Positions 6,543 through 13,797 of a stretch of 14,032 nt of DNA are shown here, in pieces (the stretch's first letter is position 1; each line of letters starts with the position of its first letter). Source of the DNA: Clostridia bacterium (lineage in GTDB: Bacteria > Bacillota > Clostridia > Oscillospirales > CAG-272); the NCBI GenBank assembly GCA_017408535.1, contig JAFQUL010000185.1:1-14032 (forward strand), written 5' to 3'. The position numbers were made by a program, and so were the translations under genes. The notes beneath the pieces are model-generated. The model saw only the letters and a list, made by a program, of their open reading frames with translations, did no database searches and was not told the DNA's origin.

Positions 6543-6983
6543 TTATCCTCTTCTCATTTCTATAGCATCCTCCACAGGGGCAGAATAATATCTCTTCCGC
6601 ACACCTATCGGAGAAAAACCGAATTTTTTATATAAAGCTATGGCAGGCCCATTTGAAGCCCTTACCTCAAGAAAGAAAGCTGAAGACCCCCGCTTCTCAC
6701 CCTCCTCTACCGCCGCACCGATAAGCGCGGAGGCGATACCGTTACGTCTGGCCTGAGGAGCTACGGCTACGTTAAGTATTTCCGCCTCCTCGTATATACA
6801 GTATAGCACTGCATAGCCAACTGTATTATCATTCGCGTCAGAAGCACGGTAAAAAACCGAGCAGGGATTGTCATAGGAGGACAGAAGTGCCTCGTATGAC
6901 CATGGATCGGTAAATATCTCCCTCTCAAGACGGCTTACCGCCGTAAGCTCCTCACGGGGGAGCCGCTCTATTCTGTATTCCAT
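6543..6983 (-). CDS. rimI: Ribosomal protein bS18-type alanine N-acetyltransferase RimI
   Basis: A 146-residue GNAT acetyltransferase, normal length for RimI, which acetylates the N-terminal alanine of a ribosomal protein (S18 in E. coli). The acetyl-CoA loop QARRNGIAS (77-85), LEVRASN (105-111) with the conserved Glu, and ALYKKFGF (116-123) with the likely general-acid Tyr match E. coli RimI closely. A KRYYSAP segment near the C-terminus matches the RRNYY region. It lies between the phosphatase gene (12 bp upstream) and tsaD (immediately downstream). The rimI-tsaD pairing is common in bacteria and supports the call. Acetylation of other substrates is possible. Confidence 0.93.
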   Translation of the reverse strand: MEYRIERLPREELTAVSRLEREIFTDPWSYEALLSSYDNPCSVFYRASDANDNTVGYAVLYCIYEEAEILNVAVAPQARRNGIASALIGAAVEEGEKRGSSAFFLEVRASNGPAIALYKKFGFSPIGVRKRYYSAPVEDAIEMRRG

Positions 6984-6995
6984 ATTATCTCGTTT

Positions 6996-7490
6996 CTACA
7001 GCTTTTTTACCGCATCAAGTATTGCGTCAAGAGCCGCAAGATACTCAGCCTCATCTCCGCCGTAGGGATCGGGGACAGAGACACCGAGAGGGGCAAGCTT
7101 GCCGGAATACTCCGGGAATGAGGTCATAATTACAAAGCTGTGGTTATCGGTCATACCGTACACTCTGTCAGCGGCTCTGAGAAGGTCCTCGGTAAGAGGC
7201 TGTGACAGATGATGTCTAAAGTCATTTTCCGCTATCGGCACAACACCTCTCTTCTCAAGGGCAAGAAGTGCGTTACGGGATATCGGTGCGGGATACGGGA
7301 CAGAAAGCCCCGCACTGACAGCAAGAATACCTCTGTCGCGGAGAAGATGATTTGCCGCGGCCGCCGCCATTGGAGAACGGCAGGTATTGCCGGTACAAAC
7401 GAAAAGGTATATCTTTTTTTCTTCACCGCCGCCGGACATTTCAGCCGCAGGCTCGGCGGTCTCTTGTTTCGTTAAAATTTCTGCGTTCAT
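6996..7490 (-). CDS. ywlE: Low-molecular-weight phosphatase, probable protein-arginine phosphatase (YwlE-like)
   Basis: A 164-residue LMW-PTP fold enzyme. The P-loop reads VCTGNTCRSPMA (31-42): nucleophile C32, R38 and S39 of the CX5RS motif. The general-acid loop is VPDPYGG (139-145) with D141. The residue at P-loop position T36 is Thr, as in Bacillus YwlE, where it favours phosphoarginine; typical tyrosine phosphatases have Ile/Leu here. This makes arginine phosphatase the better guess, but no McsB kinase is in view. An extra 25 or so residues precede the core; ATG at 7439 (MSGGGEE) is an alternative start. The ATG at 7490 has only a short AGGA directly before it. It lies 33 bp after ruvB and 12 bp before rimI. 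A plain tyrosine phosphatase remains possible. Confidence 0.85.
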   Translation of the reverse strand: MNAEILTKQETAEPAAEMSGGGEEKKIYLFVCTGNTCRSPMAAAAANHLLRDRGILAVSAGLSVPYPAPISRNALLALEKRGVVPIAENDFRHHLSQPLTEDLLRAADRVYGMTDNHSFVIMTSFPEYSGKLAPLGVSVPDPYGGDEAEYLAALDAILDAVKKL

Positions 7491-7497
7491 TTTTCCT

Positions 7498-7527
7498 ATT
7501 ATAAGAAATTCGTCAGATCGGGATCAA
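7498..7527 (-). promoter_or_regulatory. Possible internal promoter before the phosphatase gene
   Basis: On the minus strand, a perfect TATAAT (7498-7503) and TTGATC (7522-7527, 4 of 6) are 18 bp apart, in the 33-bp gap after ruvB. Transcription would begin almost at the ATG at 7490. It would therefore give either a leaderless message or a message using the internal ATG at 7439. If real, it would allow ywlE-rimI-tsaD to be expressed apart from ruvAB. Confidence 0.3.
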
Positions 7528-8582
7528 AAAAGCGATTCCTGACCGTCAAGCTCTCCCCTGCTGCCGCCGCCAAAGGGTATGCCAAGATGCTCGTATGCCG
7601 CACGGGTAACGCATCTGCCGCGGGGAGTACGGCTGAGATAACCTATCTGCATAAGATACGGCTCGTAAACATCCTCAAGGGTGATAGCCTCCTCGCCGAC
7701 AGTAGCCGCCAGAGTTTCAAGTCCTACCGGACCGCCGCCGTAATACTTGATTATCGTTTCAAGCATACGTCTGTCGGTATTATCGAGGCCAAGCTCGTCT
7801 ATATCAAGCTTCTTTAGTGCATAGCTTGCGATTTTTTCTGTTATTGTTCCCTCGTTCTCTATCTGTGCAAAATCTCTGACACGTCTGAGCAGACGGTTAG
7901 CGATTCTGGGGGTACCTCTTGACCGGGATGCGATCTCAAGAGCACCGTCACGGTCTATCTCAATGCCGAGAATTCCTGCAGAGCGGGTAACTATCTTTGC
8001 GAGCTCCTCGGGAGTGTAAAGCTCCAGCTTAAAGGTTACGCCGAAGCGGTCACGGAGAGGAGTGGACAGCTGACCGGCTCTGGTGGTAGCACCGATAAGA
8101 GTGAACTTAGCCAGCGGAATACGGATACTGCGCGCGGCAGGTCCCTTACCGACTATAAGGTCCAGAGCATAGTCCTCCATTGCAGGATAGAGTATCTCCT
8201 CCACCGAACGGTTAAGACGGTGTATCTCGTCTATAAACAGCACGTCCCCCTCTGAAAGGTTGGTGAGAAGCGCCGCAAGATCTCCCTGCTTTTCTATGGC
8301 AGGTCCTGAGGTAATACGGATATTTACTCCCATTTCCGTTGCGATTATTGAGGAAAGAGTGGTCTTACCGAGACCGGGAGGGCCGTACAGCAGCACATGG
8401 TCAAGAGTCTCTCCTCTGAGCTTTGCCGCATTTATAAACACGCTGAGGTTTTCTTTTGCCTTTTCCTGACCGATGTACTCGGAAAGGGTCTTGGGACGGA
8501 GTCCGGTATCGGTGTCGGCATCCTCGGGAGTATATGCGGTGGATACTATTCGGTTTTCAAGGTCAAATTCTTCTTCGAACAT
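7524..8582 (-). CDS. ruvB: Holliday junction branch migration helicase RuvB
   Basis: The 352-residue AAA+ motor that drives branch migration of Holliday junctions with RuvA. Walker A is GPPGLGKT (67-74), Walker B is DVLFIDE (113-119), and sensor I is GATTR (164-168). The LRDRFG segment (176-181) holds the arginine finger region, and GTPRIANRLLRRVRDFA (223-239) is the sensor II helix. The C-terminal winged helix includes GYLSRTPRGR (314-323). Length is typical. GGAGG sits about 10 nt before the ATG, and ruvA ends 46 bp upstream. Confidence 0.97.
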   Translation of the reverse strand: MFEEEFDLENRIVSTAYTPEDADTDTGLRPKTLSEYIGQEKAKENLSVFINAAKLRGETLDHVLLYGPPGLGKTTLSSIIATEMGVNIRITSGPAIEKQGDLAALLTNLSEGDVLFIDEIHRLNRSVEEILYPAMEDYALDLIVGKGPAARSIRIPLAKFTLIGATTRAGQLSTPLRDRFGVTFKLELYTPEELAKIVTRSAGILGIEIDRDGALEIASRSRGTPRIANRLLRRVRDFAQIENEGTITEKIASYALKKLDIDELGLDNTDRRMLETIIKYYGGGPVGLETLAATVGEEAITLEDVYEPYLMQIGYLSRTPRGRCVTRAAYEHLGIPFGGGSRGELDGQESLF

Positions 8583-8628
8583 TATTTCTCTCCTCCCTCC
8601 GGTCTGCCCGGACTGCTCTTACACCTTT

Positions 8629-9255
8629 TTACGCCTTTGAAAGCACCATAAGAGCGGATCTGATTATCTCTTCAAGCTCCATATTATCAGCCTTTATCGA
8701 TCTCAGGGCTGAGGTCGCCTCTGCACGGCTGTAGCCGAGAACGATAAGCGCATTCTGGGCCTCCGACAGCTTGTTGCTGCCGCTGTCGCCACGGGTAGCC
8801 GCCACAAAGGTATCTGCCGCCCCGCCGCTGCTCTTGGAAGCTGCGCCCAGCTTGTCCTTAAGCTCAAGCACTATCCTTGCGGCGCTCTTTGCGCCGACAC
8901 CGGAGGCTCTTGATATCGCCTTGGTATCCTCACTGACCACAGCAAGGGCAAACTGCTCAGGGGTCATAATGGAAAGAATAGCCATAGCTGCCTTGGGACC
9001 GACTCCGGATACCGATATGAGCATACGGAAGGTTGACAGCTCGCTCTCGGTGGCAAAACCGAAAAGCTCCATTGCATCCTCTCTTACCGAAAGGTAGGTA
9101 TACAGCTTTACCTTTGGGGGATTATCCTCGCTGTAAGGCGGAAGAGTATTCTGTGTAGTACCGCTGACAGTCAGCTTGTACCCTACTCCGCCGCAATCTA
9201 TCACAGCCATACCCGATTCAAAATAGGTAAGGCCGCCGGATATATGATAAAACAT
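8629..9255 (-). CDS. ruvA: Holliday junction DNA helicase subunit RuvA
   Basis: RuvA binds the four-way junction and seats RuvB rings on it. The 208-residue protein has the N-terminal OB-fold with DCGGVGYKL (20-28). Two helix-hairpin-helix motifs follow (SGVGPKAA at 83-90 and SGVGAKSA at 118-125). After a flexible Ser/Gly/Ala-rich linker (about 138-160) comes a C-terminal domain III with AQNALIVLGYSRAEA (166-180), which contacts RuvB. The start codon shares a base with the yfhO stop codon (TAATG), so translation is probably coupled to yfhO. ruvC, often the first gene of this operon in Clostridia, is not here. Confidence 0.96.
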   Translation of the reverse strand: MFYHISGGLTYFESGMAVIDCGGVGYKLTVSGTTQNTLPPYSEDNPPKVKLYTYLSVREDAMELFGFATESELSTFRMLISVSGVGPKAAMAILSIMTPEQFALAVVSEDTKAISRASGVGAKSAARIVLELKDKLGAASKSSGGAADTFVAATRGDSGSNKLSEAQNALIVLGYSRAEATSALRSIKADNMELEEIIRSALMVLSKA

Positions 9256-12167
9256 TACTGTTCCTCCGTTTTGGGAGTATCGATTTCTTCCTCGGTAGGT
9301 GTTCCGTCTTCAGAAGCTGAGGGCTCGGTTATTTCAGCCGCCTCTTCGGGAGCTGTAAGCTTCTCTGCGGGTGTCTCGATATCTGTTACAGGCAGAGGGA
9401 AATATACGGCTCGAGCCTCAGAAGACTTCTTGCGCTTCATATGGTCTACTACGCAGAAGGCGATGAATATGAGAGTGAATACTACCGATGCAATAAGTCC
9501 GATAACGAATTGCTTAGGCAGATATCTCATCTCAAGAGTGTGCTCGCCGGGATTGGGAATATCAAATGCTATCAGAGCGTCGAGAGTCTCGTATATCTCA
9601 AGCTTTTCACCGTCAACGTATACATTCCAGCCCTGATCGTAAGGAATGGTGGTAAACACGGTGTGGCGGTCTGCGGTAGTTGTAATAGTACCGTTAAAAT
9701 GATCCTCGGAATGACCGTCACCTATCTCGTATCCGCACTGAGTCAGCTTGGACATAACGGCCTCATAAAGAGCCTCGTCCAGATAGTAGAGATAGTAAGA
9801 GGAATCGTTGGCAAGATAAAGCACATCCTCGTTAAGCGTCATGGTGATCTCTATGCTGTCATCTGAGATGAATTCGCCCTTTTCGCCTATCTTAACGATT
9901 CTCATAGTTTCGTTGCCGAAGTACGTGCCGTTTGAAAGGCCGTTTACCTTCATTGAACACTCGCGGGGATAGGTAGTTGCAAAATATGCGTATACCTGAA
10001 CGTCTCCCTCGGGAGCTTTGAATACATACTGGATCCTGGGGTCGCCGCCGCTCTTGTCCGCAGTATATTTCTTATGACCGCTGACGTAGGTAAGATCCAC
10101 GTTTGCATCAGTCATTGACTTCATATCAAGGGGAACGAAAAGCTCAACGGTCTTGCTCTCACCCAGCATTGCGGTAACGAGAGCGTTCATATAATCCATA
10201 GGGTTATAGTAATCCTCGGGATTTATACTGTTTATGTCAGAGGAAACTGCAGTTGCAAGAGACATAGCATTATTGTTTTTGTATGCATATACATCCTTTT
10301 CATCTGCAGACTCGGTACCCATGGCAAACAGAAGCTCGTAAGGCTCGTCCATTTTCTGCTCGGAAAGGATATACTTAAGTCCGAGTATAGAGTCTGACAC
10401 GGGAGTACCGCCAAGGTATTTTGACCAATGTGACCTGGAGGAAAGACCCATATCAGCAAGGAAGTCTATGGTGGATTTATTAAGAGTAGAGGTAGAGTTG
10501 GTAAGACCGTTGAAATCGAGAGTCATGGCATCGTTGGTCTTACGGTGGCTGGTCTTCTCCATACGGTAGAAGCCGTTGTCATAAAGCTCGATCTTATCCA
10601 CAGCAGGCTGCCACTGGGCTATATAATCAACGTAGGAGGGTCTTGATGAAAAATGCACGTCCTTATCAAGTCCGATAAGATTAAGGAGTCCGGAGGTAAA
10701 CAGCTCAAGGCAGATCAGCACGCAAAGTATCATTGACGAGTGATTGATCGAAACCGACCTGAGAGCGGAATAGGATGCAAGAAGATATGCGATAACGCAG
10801 ATCAGAGAGATCCAGATAGCGTCAATATCAGGCATAGACTTATAGTCAAACTTCTGGATGACAACAAGAAGTATCACGTAGATAGCACTGACAGATAGTA
10901 TCGCCGTAGGCTTTGCCTCCTTGATAAACTCATATGCCTTTGCCGCGATGACCAGAAGAATGAAGCAGAACATAAAGCTGTAGCGGCAGTTGAGCCAGTT
11001 GGGGCGCTGCATACCGTGCCAGAACATATCAATAACGGTAATATTGAAGCTGACGACGAACACTGCAAGAAGCGCACCCGTAGCTATACGCTCGCGAATA
11101 GAAAATCTCGAGGAAAGGAAATAAAGCGGAGCCATAAGCAGAGCAAATACACCGCAATAGATAAAGGGCAGACCCTCAGGACGTACGGTGTCGTAGCTGC
11201 CGGGGAAGAGCTTGGTGATTATATCAAGGAAATCGTACTGCTGTCCTACAGCGTAGTTCGGATTTGAGAAGGTCGTCTTACCGAAGGTAAGGGAATAGTA
11301 GGATGAAAGTATGATAACGGCAGCTATACCTACCGCTACTATACTGTAAAGGGCTATTCTGATAAAGGAACGGAGGAAGTGATTCTTTTCACCGAGAGGA
11401 TTTGCCTGTCCGTCGGTTGAATGTGCCAGGAGATAGTAGAAGAAATACATGGCAACGTAGATGCAAACCATATATCCGATATAGAAGTTAGAGAGAATGG
11501 AAAGTGCAAGAAATACAACGAACATCTTATACTTTCCGTGCTTGATCATCTCCTCGATGCCAAGGGTGACGAGAGGCAGGAAGATAACGCAGTCTATCCA
11601 CATGGTATTGTGCTGCTGCACTACCGCATAGGAGGTAAGCGCATACATCATGGAAAACATTACTGTTGCTATTTTGTTAGCGTTCGGTCTGGTCTTATGG
11701 AGATAAAAACCGAAGGTAAGACCGCAGCTGCCGCACTTGAGAAGAAACATAATGAGCAGTGCCTCGGTCATCATTCCGTCGGGGAAGAGAGCGGTTAAAA
11801 CAGAGAAGGGGCTGGAAAGATAATATGCGAATATTCCGAGAAACTCACCGCCAAGTGCTCTTGAGAATGAGTAGAGCAAGGTGCCCCCGTCACGGATAAT
11901 ATTACGCAGTGCCTCAAAGAAGTACACGTACTGACCGTTAAGGTCAAGAACCAGAACGGAGTTATCACCAAAGGGGAATACCTCCATGGCAATGTATATA
12001 AGGAACATAATCACTGCCGGCAGAATAAACGCGGCAGAAAGATATCCGTATTCCTTCTTGATCTCGGCAAAACGGCTCTTAAGCTTACCTTTTTTCGGTT
12101 TTTCAGACTTTTCGGCAGTTACAACGTCAGAAGCTTCTTCTACCGCTACAGTCATTTTCTCATCCAT
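9255..12167 (-). CDS. yfhO: YfhO-family multi-pass membrane protein (probable GT-C-like glycosyltransferase)
   Basis: A 970-residue membrane protein when started at ATG 12167, which has AAGAGG 7 nt upstream. An upstream ATG at 12203 adds 12 residues but overlaps the previous gene and has no ribosome-binding site. The layout is a short charged cytoplasmic N-terminus, a hydrophobic helix at 41-63, then about a dozen more membrane spans to residue 498. A large extracytoplasmic domain (about 505-885) follows, then a last span (888-908) and an acidic Glu/Thr-rich tail. Family landmarks are DLNGQY (75-80), HNTMWIDC (186-193), QRPNWLNCRYSF (387-398) and PYDQGWNVYVDG (842-853). Bacillus YfhO is implicated in adding sugar to lipoteichoic acid together with CsbB-type enzymes. 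No such partner is in this window, so the acceptor here is unknown. Confidence 0.88.
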   Translation of the reverse strand: MDEKMTVAVEEASDVVTAEKSEKPKKGKLKSRFAEIKKEYGYLSAAFILPAVIMFLIYIAMEVFPFGDNSVLVLDLNGQYVYFFEALRNIIRDGGTLLYSFSRALGGEFLGIFAYYLSSPFSVLTALFPDGMMTEALLIMFLLKCGSCGLTFGFYLHKTRPNANKIATVMFSMMYALTSYAVVQQHNTMWIDCVIFLPLVTLGIEEMIKHGKYKMFVVFLALSILSNFYIGYMVCIYVAMYFFYYLLAHSTDGQANPLGEKNHFLRSFIRIALYSIVAVGIAAVIILSSYYSLTFGKTTFSNPNYAVGQQYDFLDIITKLFPGSYDTVRPEGLPFIYCGVFALLMAPLYFLSSRFSIRERIATGALLAVFVVSFNITVIDMFWHGMQRPNWLNCRYSFMFCFILLVIAAKAYEFIKEAKPTAILSVSAIYVILLVVIQKFDYKSMPDIDAIWISLICVIAYLLASYSALRSVSINHSSMILCVLICLELFTSGLLNLIGLDKDVHFSSRPSYVDYIAQWQPAVDKIELYDNGFYRMEKTSHRKTNDAMTLDFNGLTNSTSTLNKSTIDFLADMGLSSRSHWSKYLGGTPVSDSILGLKYILSEQKMDEPYELLFAMGTESADEKDVYAYKNNNAMSLATAVSSDINSINPEDYYNPMDYMNALVTAMLGESKTVELFVPLDMKSMTDANVDLTYVSGHKKYTADKSGGDPRIQYVFKAPEGDVQVYAYFATTYPRECSMKVNGLSNGTYFGNETMRIVKIGEKGEFISDDSIEITMTLNEDVLYLANDSSYYLYYLDEALYEAVMSKLTQCGYEIGDGHSEDHFNGTITTTADRHTVFTTIPYDQGWNVYVDGEKLEIYETLDALIAFDIPNPGEHTLEMRYLPKQFVIGLIASVVFTLIFIAFCVVDHMKRKKSSEARAVYFPLPVTDIETPAEKLTAPEEAAEITEPSASEDGTPTEEEIDTPKTEEQ

Positions 12168-12174
12168 TTCTTTT

Positions 12175-12180
12175 CCTCTT
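12175..12180 (-). promoter_or_regulatory. Ribosome-binding site that decides the yfhO start
   Basis: AAGAGG on the minus strand lies 7 nt before ATG 12167. The alternative ATG at 12203 is preceded by DUF951 coding sequence without a purine-rich motif. With the 12167 start the two genes are separated by 16 bp instead of overlapping. Confidence 0.65.
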
Positions 12181-12183
12181 TCC

Positions 12184-12393
12184 TCACTTAGATAAATTTT
12201 CATCGTCGAGCATGATCACCCGTTTTACCGCCCGCTCAAGCTTGACACGGGGTATCGTCATATCCCGTTCACAGCCAAGACAAACCACCCTTACGTCACT
12301 GCCGACACGGAGTACACGCATCCGGGAAGCACCGCAGGGATGAGGTTTTTTCATTTCAAGGATATCACCCTGTGAAAAGGTAATTATCTTCAC
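12184..12393 (-). CDS. DUF951 domain-containing protein
   Basis: A 69-residue protein of unknown function, the usual size of DUF951 proteins found across Firmicutes. The core reads GDILEMKKPHPCG (9-21), then a short beta-rich stretch with VLRVGSDVRVVCLGC (27-41) and DMTIPR (44-49). C20, C38 and C41 could form a metal site. I choose GTG at 12393 because AGGGAGG lies 10 nt upstream. A longer frame from ATG 12435 adds 14 poorly conserved-looking residues and would leave a leader of only about 15 nt after the promoter. It is the first gene after the promoter at 12457-12485, just ahead of yfhO. Function cannot be assigned. Confidence 0.88.
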   Translation of the reverse strand: MKIITFSQGDILEMKKPHPCGASRMRVLRVGSDVRVVCLGCERDMTIPRVKLERAVKRVIMLDDENLSK

Positions 12394-12403
12394 TTCAGTA
12401 AAA

Positions 12404-12410
12404 CCTCCCT
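12404..12410 (-). promoter_or_regulatory. Strong ribosome-binding site that decides the DUF951 start
   Basis: AGGGAGG on the minus strand, 10 nt before GTG 12393. It is a near-perfect anti-16S match, and it lies inside the longer frame from ATG 12435, arguing that the longer start is not used. Confidence 0.7.
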
Positions 12411-12456
12411 TATGCTGACGGCGGAAAATAGGCATACTTACCTAATTATAATATAC

Positions 12457-12485
12457 ATTATATCACATACTATCGGTTATGTAAA
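12457..12485 (-). promoter_or_regulatory. Sigma-A promoter for DUF951-yfhO-ruvAB-ywlE-rimI-tsaD
   Basis: On the minus strand, TTTACA (12480-12485) and TATAAT (12457-12462) are 17 bp apart, with an extended -10 TG one base upstream of TATAAT. Transcription should start near 12450, giving a leader of about 57 nt before GTG 12393. The DNA just upstream is very AT-rich, which could act as an UP element. No other equally good promoter is seen until the gap before icd. Confidence 0.85.
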
Positions 12486-12490
12486 TCGGA

Positions 12491-12508
12491 TAATTAAAAA
12501 ATTAACAA
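12491..12508 (-). promoter_or_regulatory. Rex-box-like palindrome beside the operon promoter
   Basis: The minus strand reads TTGTTAATTTTTTAATTA. Compared with the Rex operator pattern TTGTTAA-N4-TTAACAA, the left half matches 7 of 7 and the right half 5 of 7. It ends 5 bp upstream of the -35 box. rex is encoded about 8 kb downstream on the same strand. The site is AT-rich, so it may instead be an UP element or a chance match. Confidence 0.35.
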
Positions 12509-12539
12509 AAAAGGGGATAAAAACAGAAGAGAAAGTATA

Positions 12540-12576
12540 AAAGAAACACCGGAGGACTTAGCCATCCGGTGTTTTT
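12540..12576 (-). terminator. Rho-independent terminator after the methyltransferase gene
   Basis: AAACACCGGA and its exact complement (arms 12544-12553 and 12565-12574 on the plus strand) form a 10-bp stem with an 11-nt loop. The minus strand continues into TTTCTTTTAT. A T run on the plus side means it may work both ways. It lies about 40 bp past the stop codon and insulates the metF unit from the DUF951 promoter. Confidence 0.88.
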
Positions 12577-12612
12577 CGTTATAAGTATTTTCCCCGTTCT
12601 CCCGACTTAAAG

Positions 12613-13779
12613 TCAGTGAGCTCTATCCTCTTTTGCCAGACGGTAAAGAGTCTGCTCGATAGAGTATTTATTTACCATTTCTTCGATAGCGGCAAGATTT
12701 TTGTCAGAGATCTTCTTGCATTTTTTTGCGCGGATCATAATGTTTTTCGGAGAGTGGGAAAGATCAACAAATTCAAGCAGATCAACGGCATAGCCGTAAT
12801 CCTCGAGGATCATTGCACGCATAGTATCGGTAAGAAGGGCAGATACCCTTTCCTTGACGATACCGTACTTAAGGAACACGTCAAGCTCGCCACCGCGCTT
12901 GATGCTGTGATTGATCTCGTGCTGACAGCAGGGAACGGAAAAAATATTCTTTACTCCGCGGCTGACGGCATACCAGAGAGCATAATCGGTTGCGGTGTCA
13001 CAGGCGTGAAGTGATATTACCATATCTATCTTTCTGTCGTAGAGAACGTCCTTTGTCACGTCGCTGACCACAAATTCAAGGTCACCGTACCCGTACTTTT
13101 CGGCGATCTTATTACAGTTCTCCACAACGTCGGCTTTAAGATCATAGCCGATGATCCTGGCTCTGATACCCTTTACCTTAACAAAATAATAGTAAACGAT
13201 GAAGGTGAGATAGGACTTGCCGCAGCCGAAGTCAAGGATCGTTATATCCTCTCCCCTGTAATCGTTATACGCATCGTCGATAAGCTCGATAAAGCGGTTT
13301 ATCTGCTTATATTTATCGTACTTACTGTTTACCACACGGAAGTCAGAGGTAAAGACCCCCAGGTCCACAAGGGCGGGGATGTTATCCCCCTCCTTCAGGA
13401 TATATTCCTTTTGCCTGTTATTCTGCTTTGAAGCAGCGGTAGGCGCCTTCATTGAGTTGCCGCTTTTTTTACACTTAAAGCCGGAGCCGGAGCGGGAATA
13501 GGTCTCTGTCTCGCCCCCGAGAAAGACCGCTATCTGGCGGTACTCCTCTGCGAGAGACTCAAAATACCTCGCCGCTTCATCCTGCTTTACGTTAAGGTGA
13601 TAGACCTTGTTTTCCCTGAAGCGTTCAGCCTGCCACACCTGACCGCTCTTTATGTCTACCGGGCGGACGGTTATCTTAGGATATTCCGCACCTGCCACAG
13701 GAGAGCTGAAGGTGATCTTTACTATACCGTCACGGGAGCTGATAATATGCTCAGACAACTGACAATATGATATACTCAT
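12613..13779 (-). CDS. Class I SAM-dependent methyltransferase, Methyltransf_32-like
   Basis: A 388-residue protein. The C-terminal two thirds is a Rossmann methyltransferase: motif I ILDFGCGKSYLTF (181-193), the ribose-binding acid in GYDLK (211-215), motif IV region VISLHACDTATDYAL (254-268) and VPCCQHE (282-288). The HACDTATD and PCCQ pair recalls the Methyltransf_32 group (relatives of GSTCD and METTL25 proteins), some members of which act on RNA. The N-terminal about 125 residues look like a separate domain followed by a Lys/Ser-rich linker (about 95-125). AAGGAG (13785-13790) sits 5 nt before the ATG, and metF ends only 18 bp upstream, so they are co-transcribed. The substrate is not known; a nucleic acid target is a guess from the family. 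Confidence 0.82.
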   Translation of the reverse strand: MSISYCQLSEHIISSRDGIVKITFSSPVAGAEYPKITVRPVDIKSGQVWQAERFRENKVYHLNVKQDEAARYFESLAEEYRQIAVFLGGETETYSRSGSGFKCKKSGNSMKAPTAASKQNNRQKEYILKEGDNIPALVDLGVFTSDFRVVNSKYDKYKQINRFIELIDDAYNDYRGEDITILDFGCGKSYLTFIVYYYFVKVKGIRARIIGYDLKADVVENCNKIAEKYGYGDLEFVVSDVTKDVLYDRKIDMVISLHACDTATDYALWYAVSRGVKNIFSVPCCQHEINHSIKRGGELDVFLKYGIVKERVSALLTDTMRAMILEDYGYAVDLLEFVDLSHSPKNIMIRAKKCKKISDKNLAAIEEMVNKYSIEQTLYRLAKEDRAH

Positions 13780-13797
13780 CTTTTCTCCTTAAAACGA

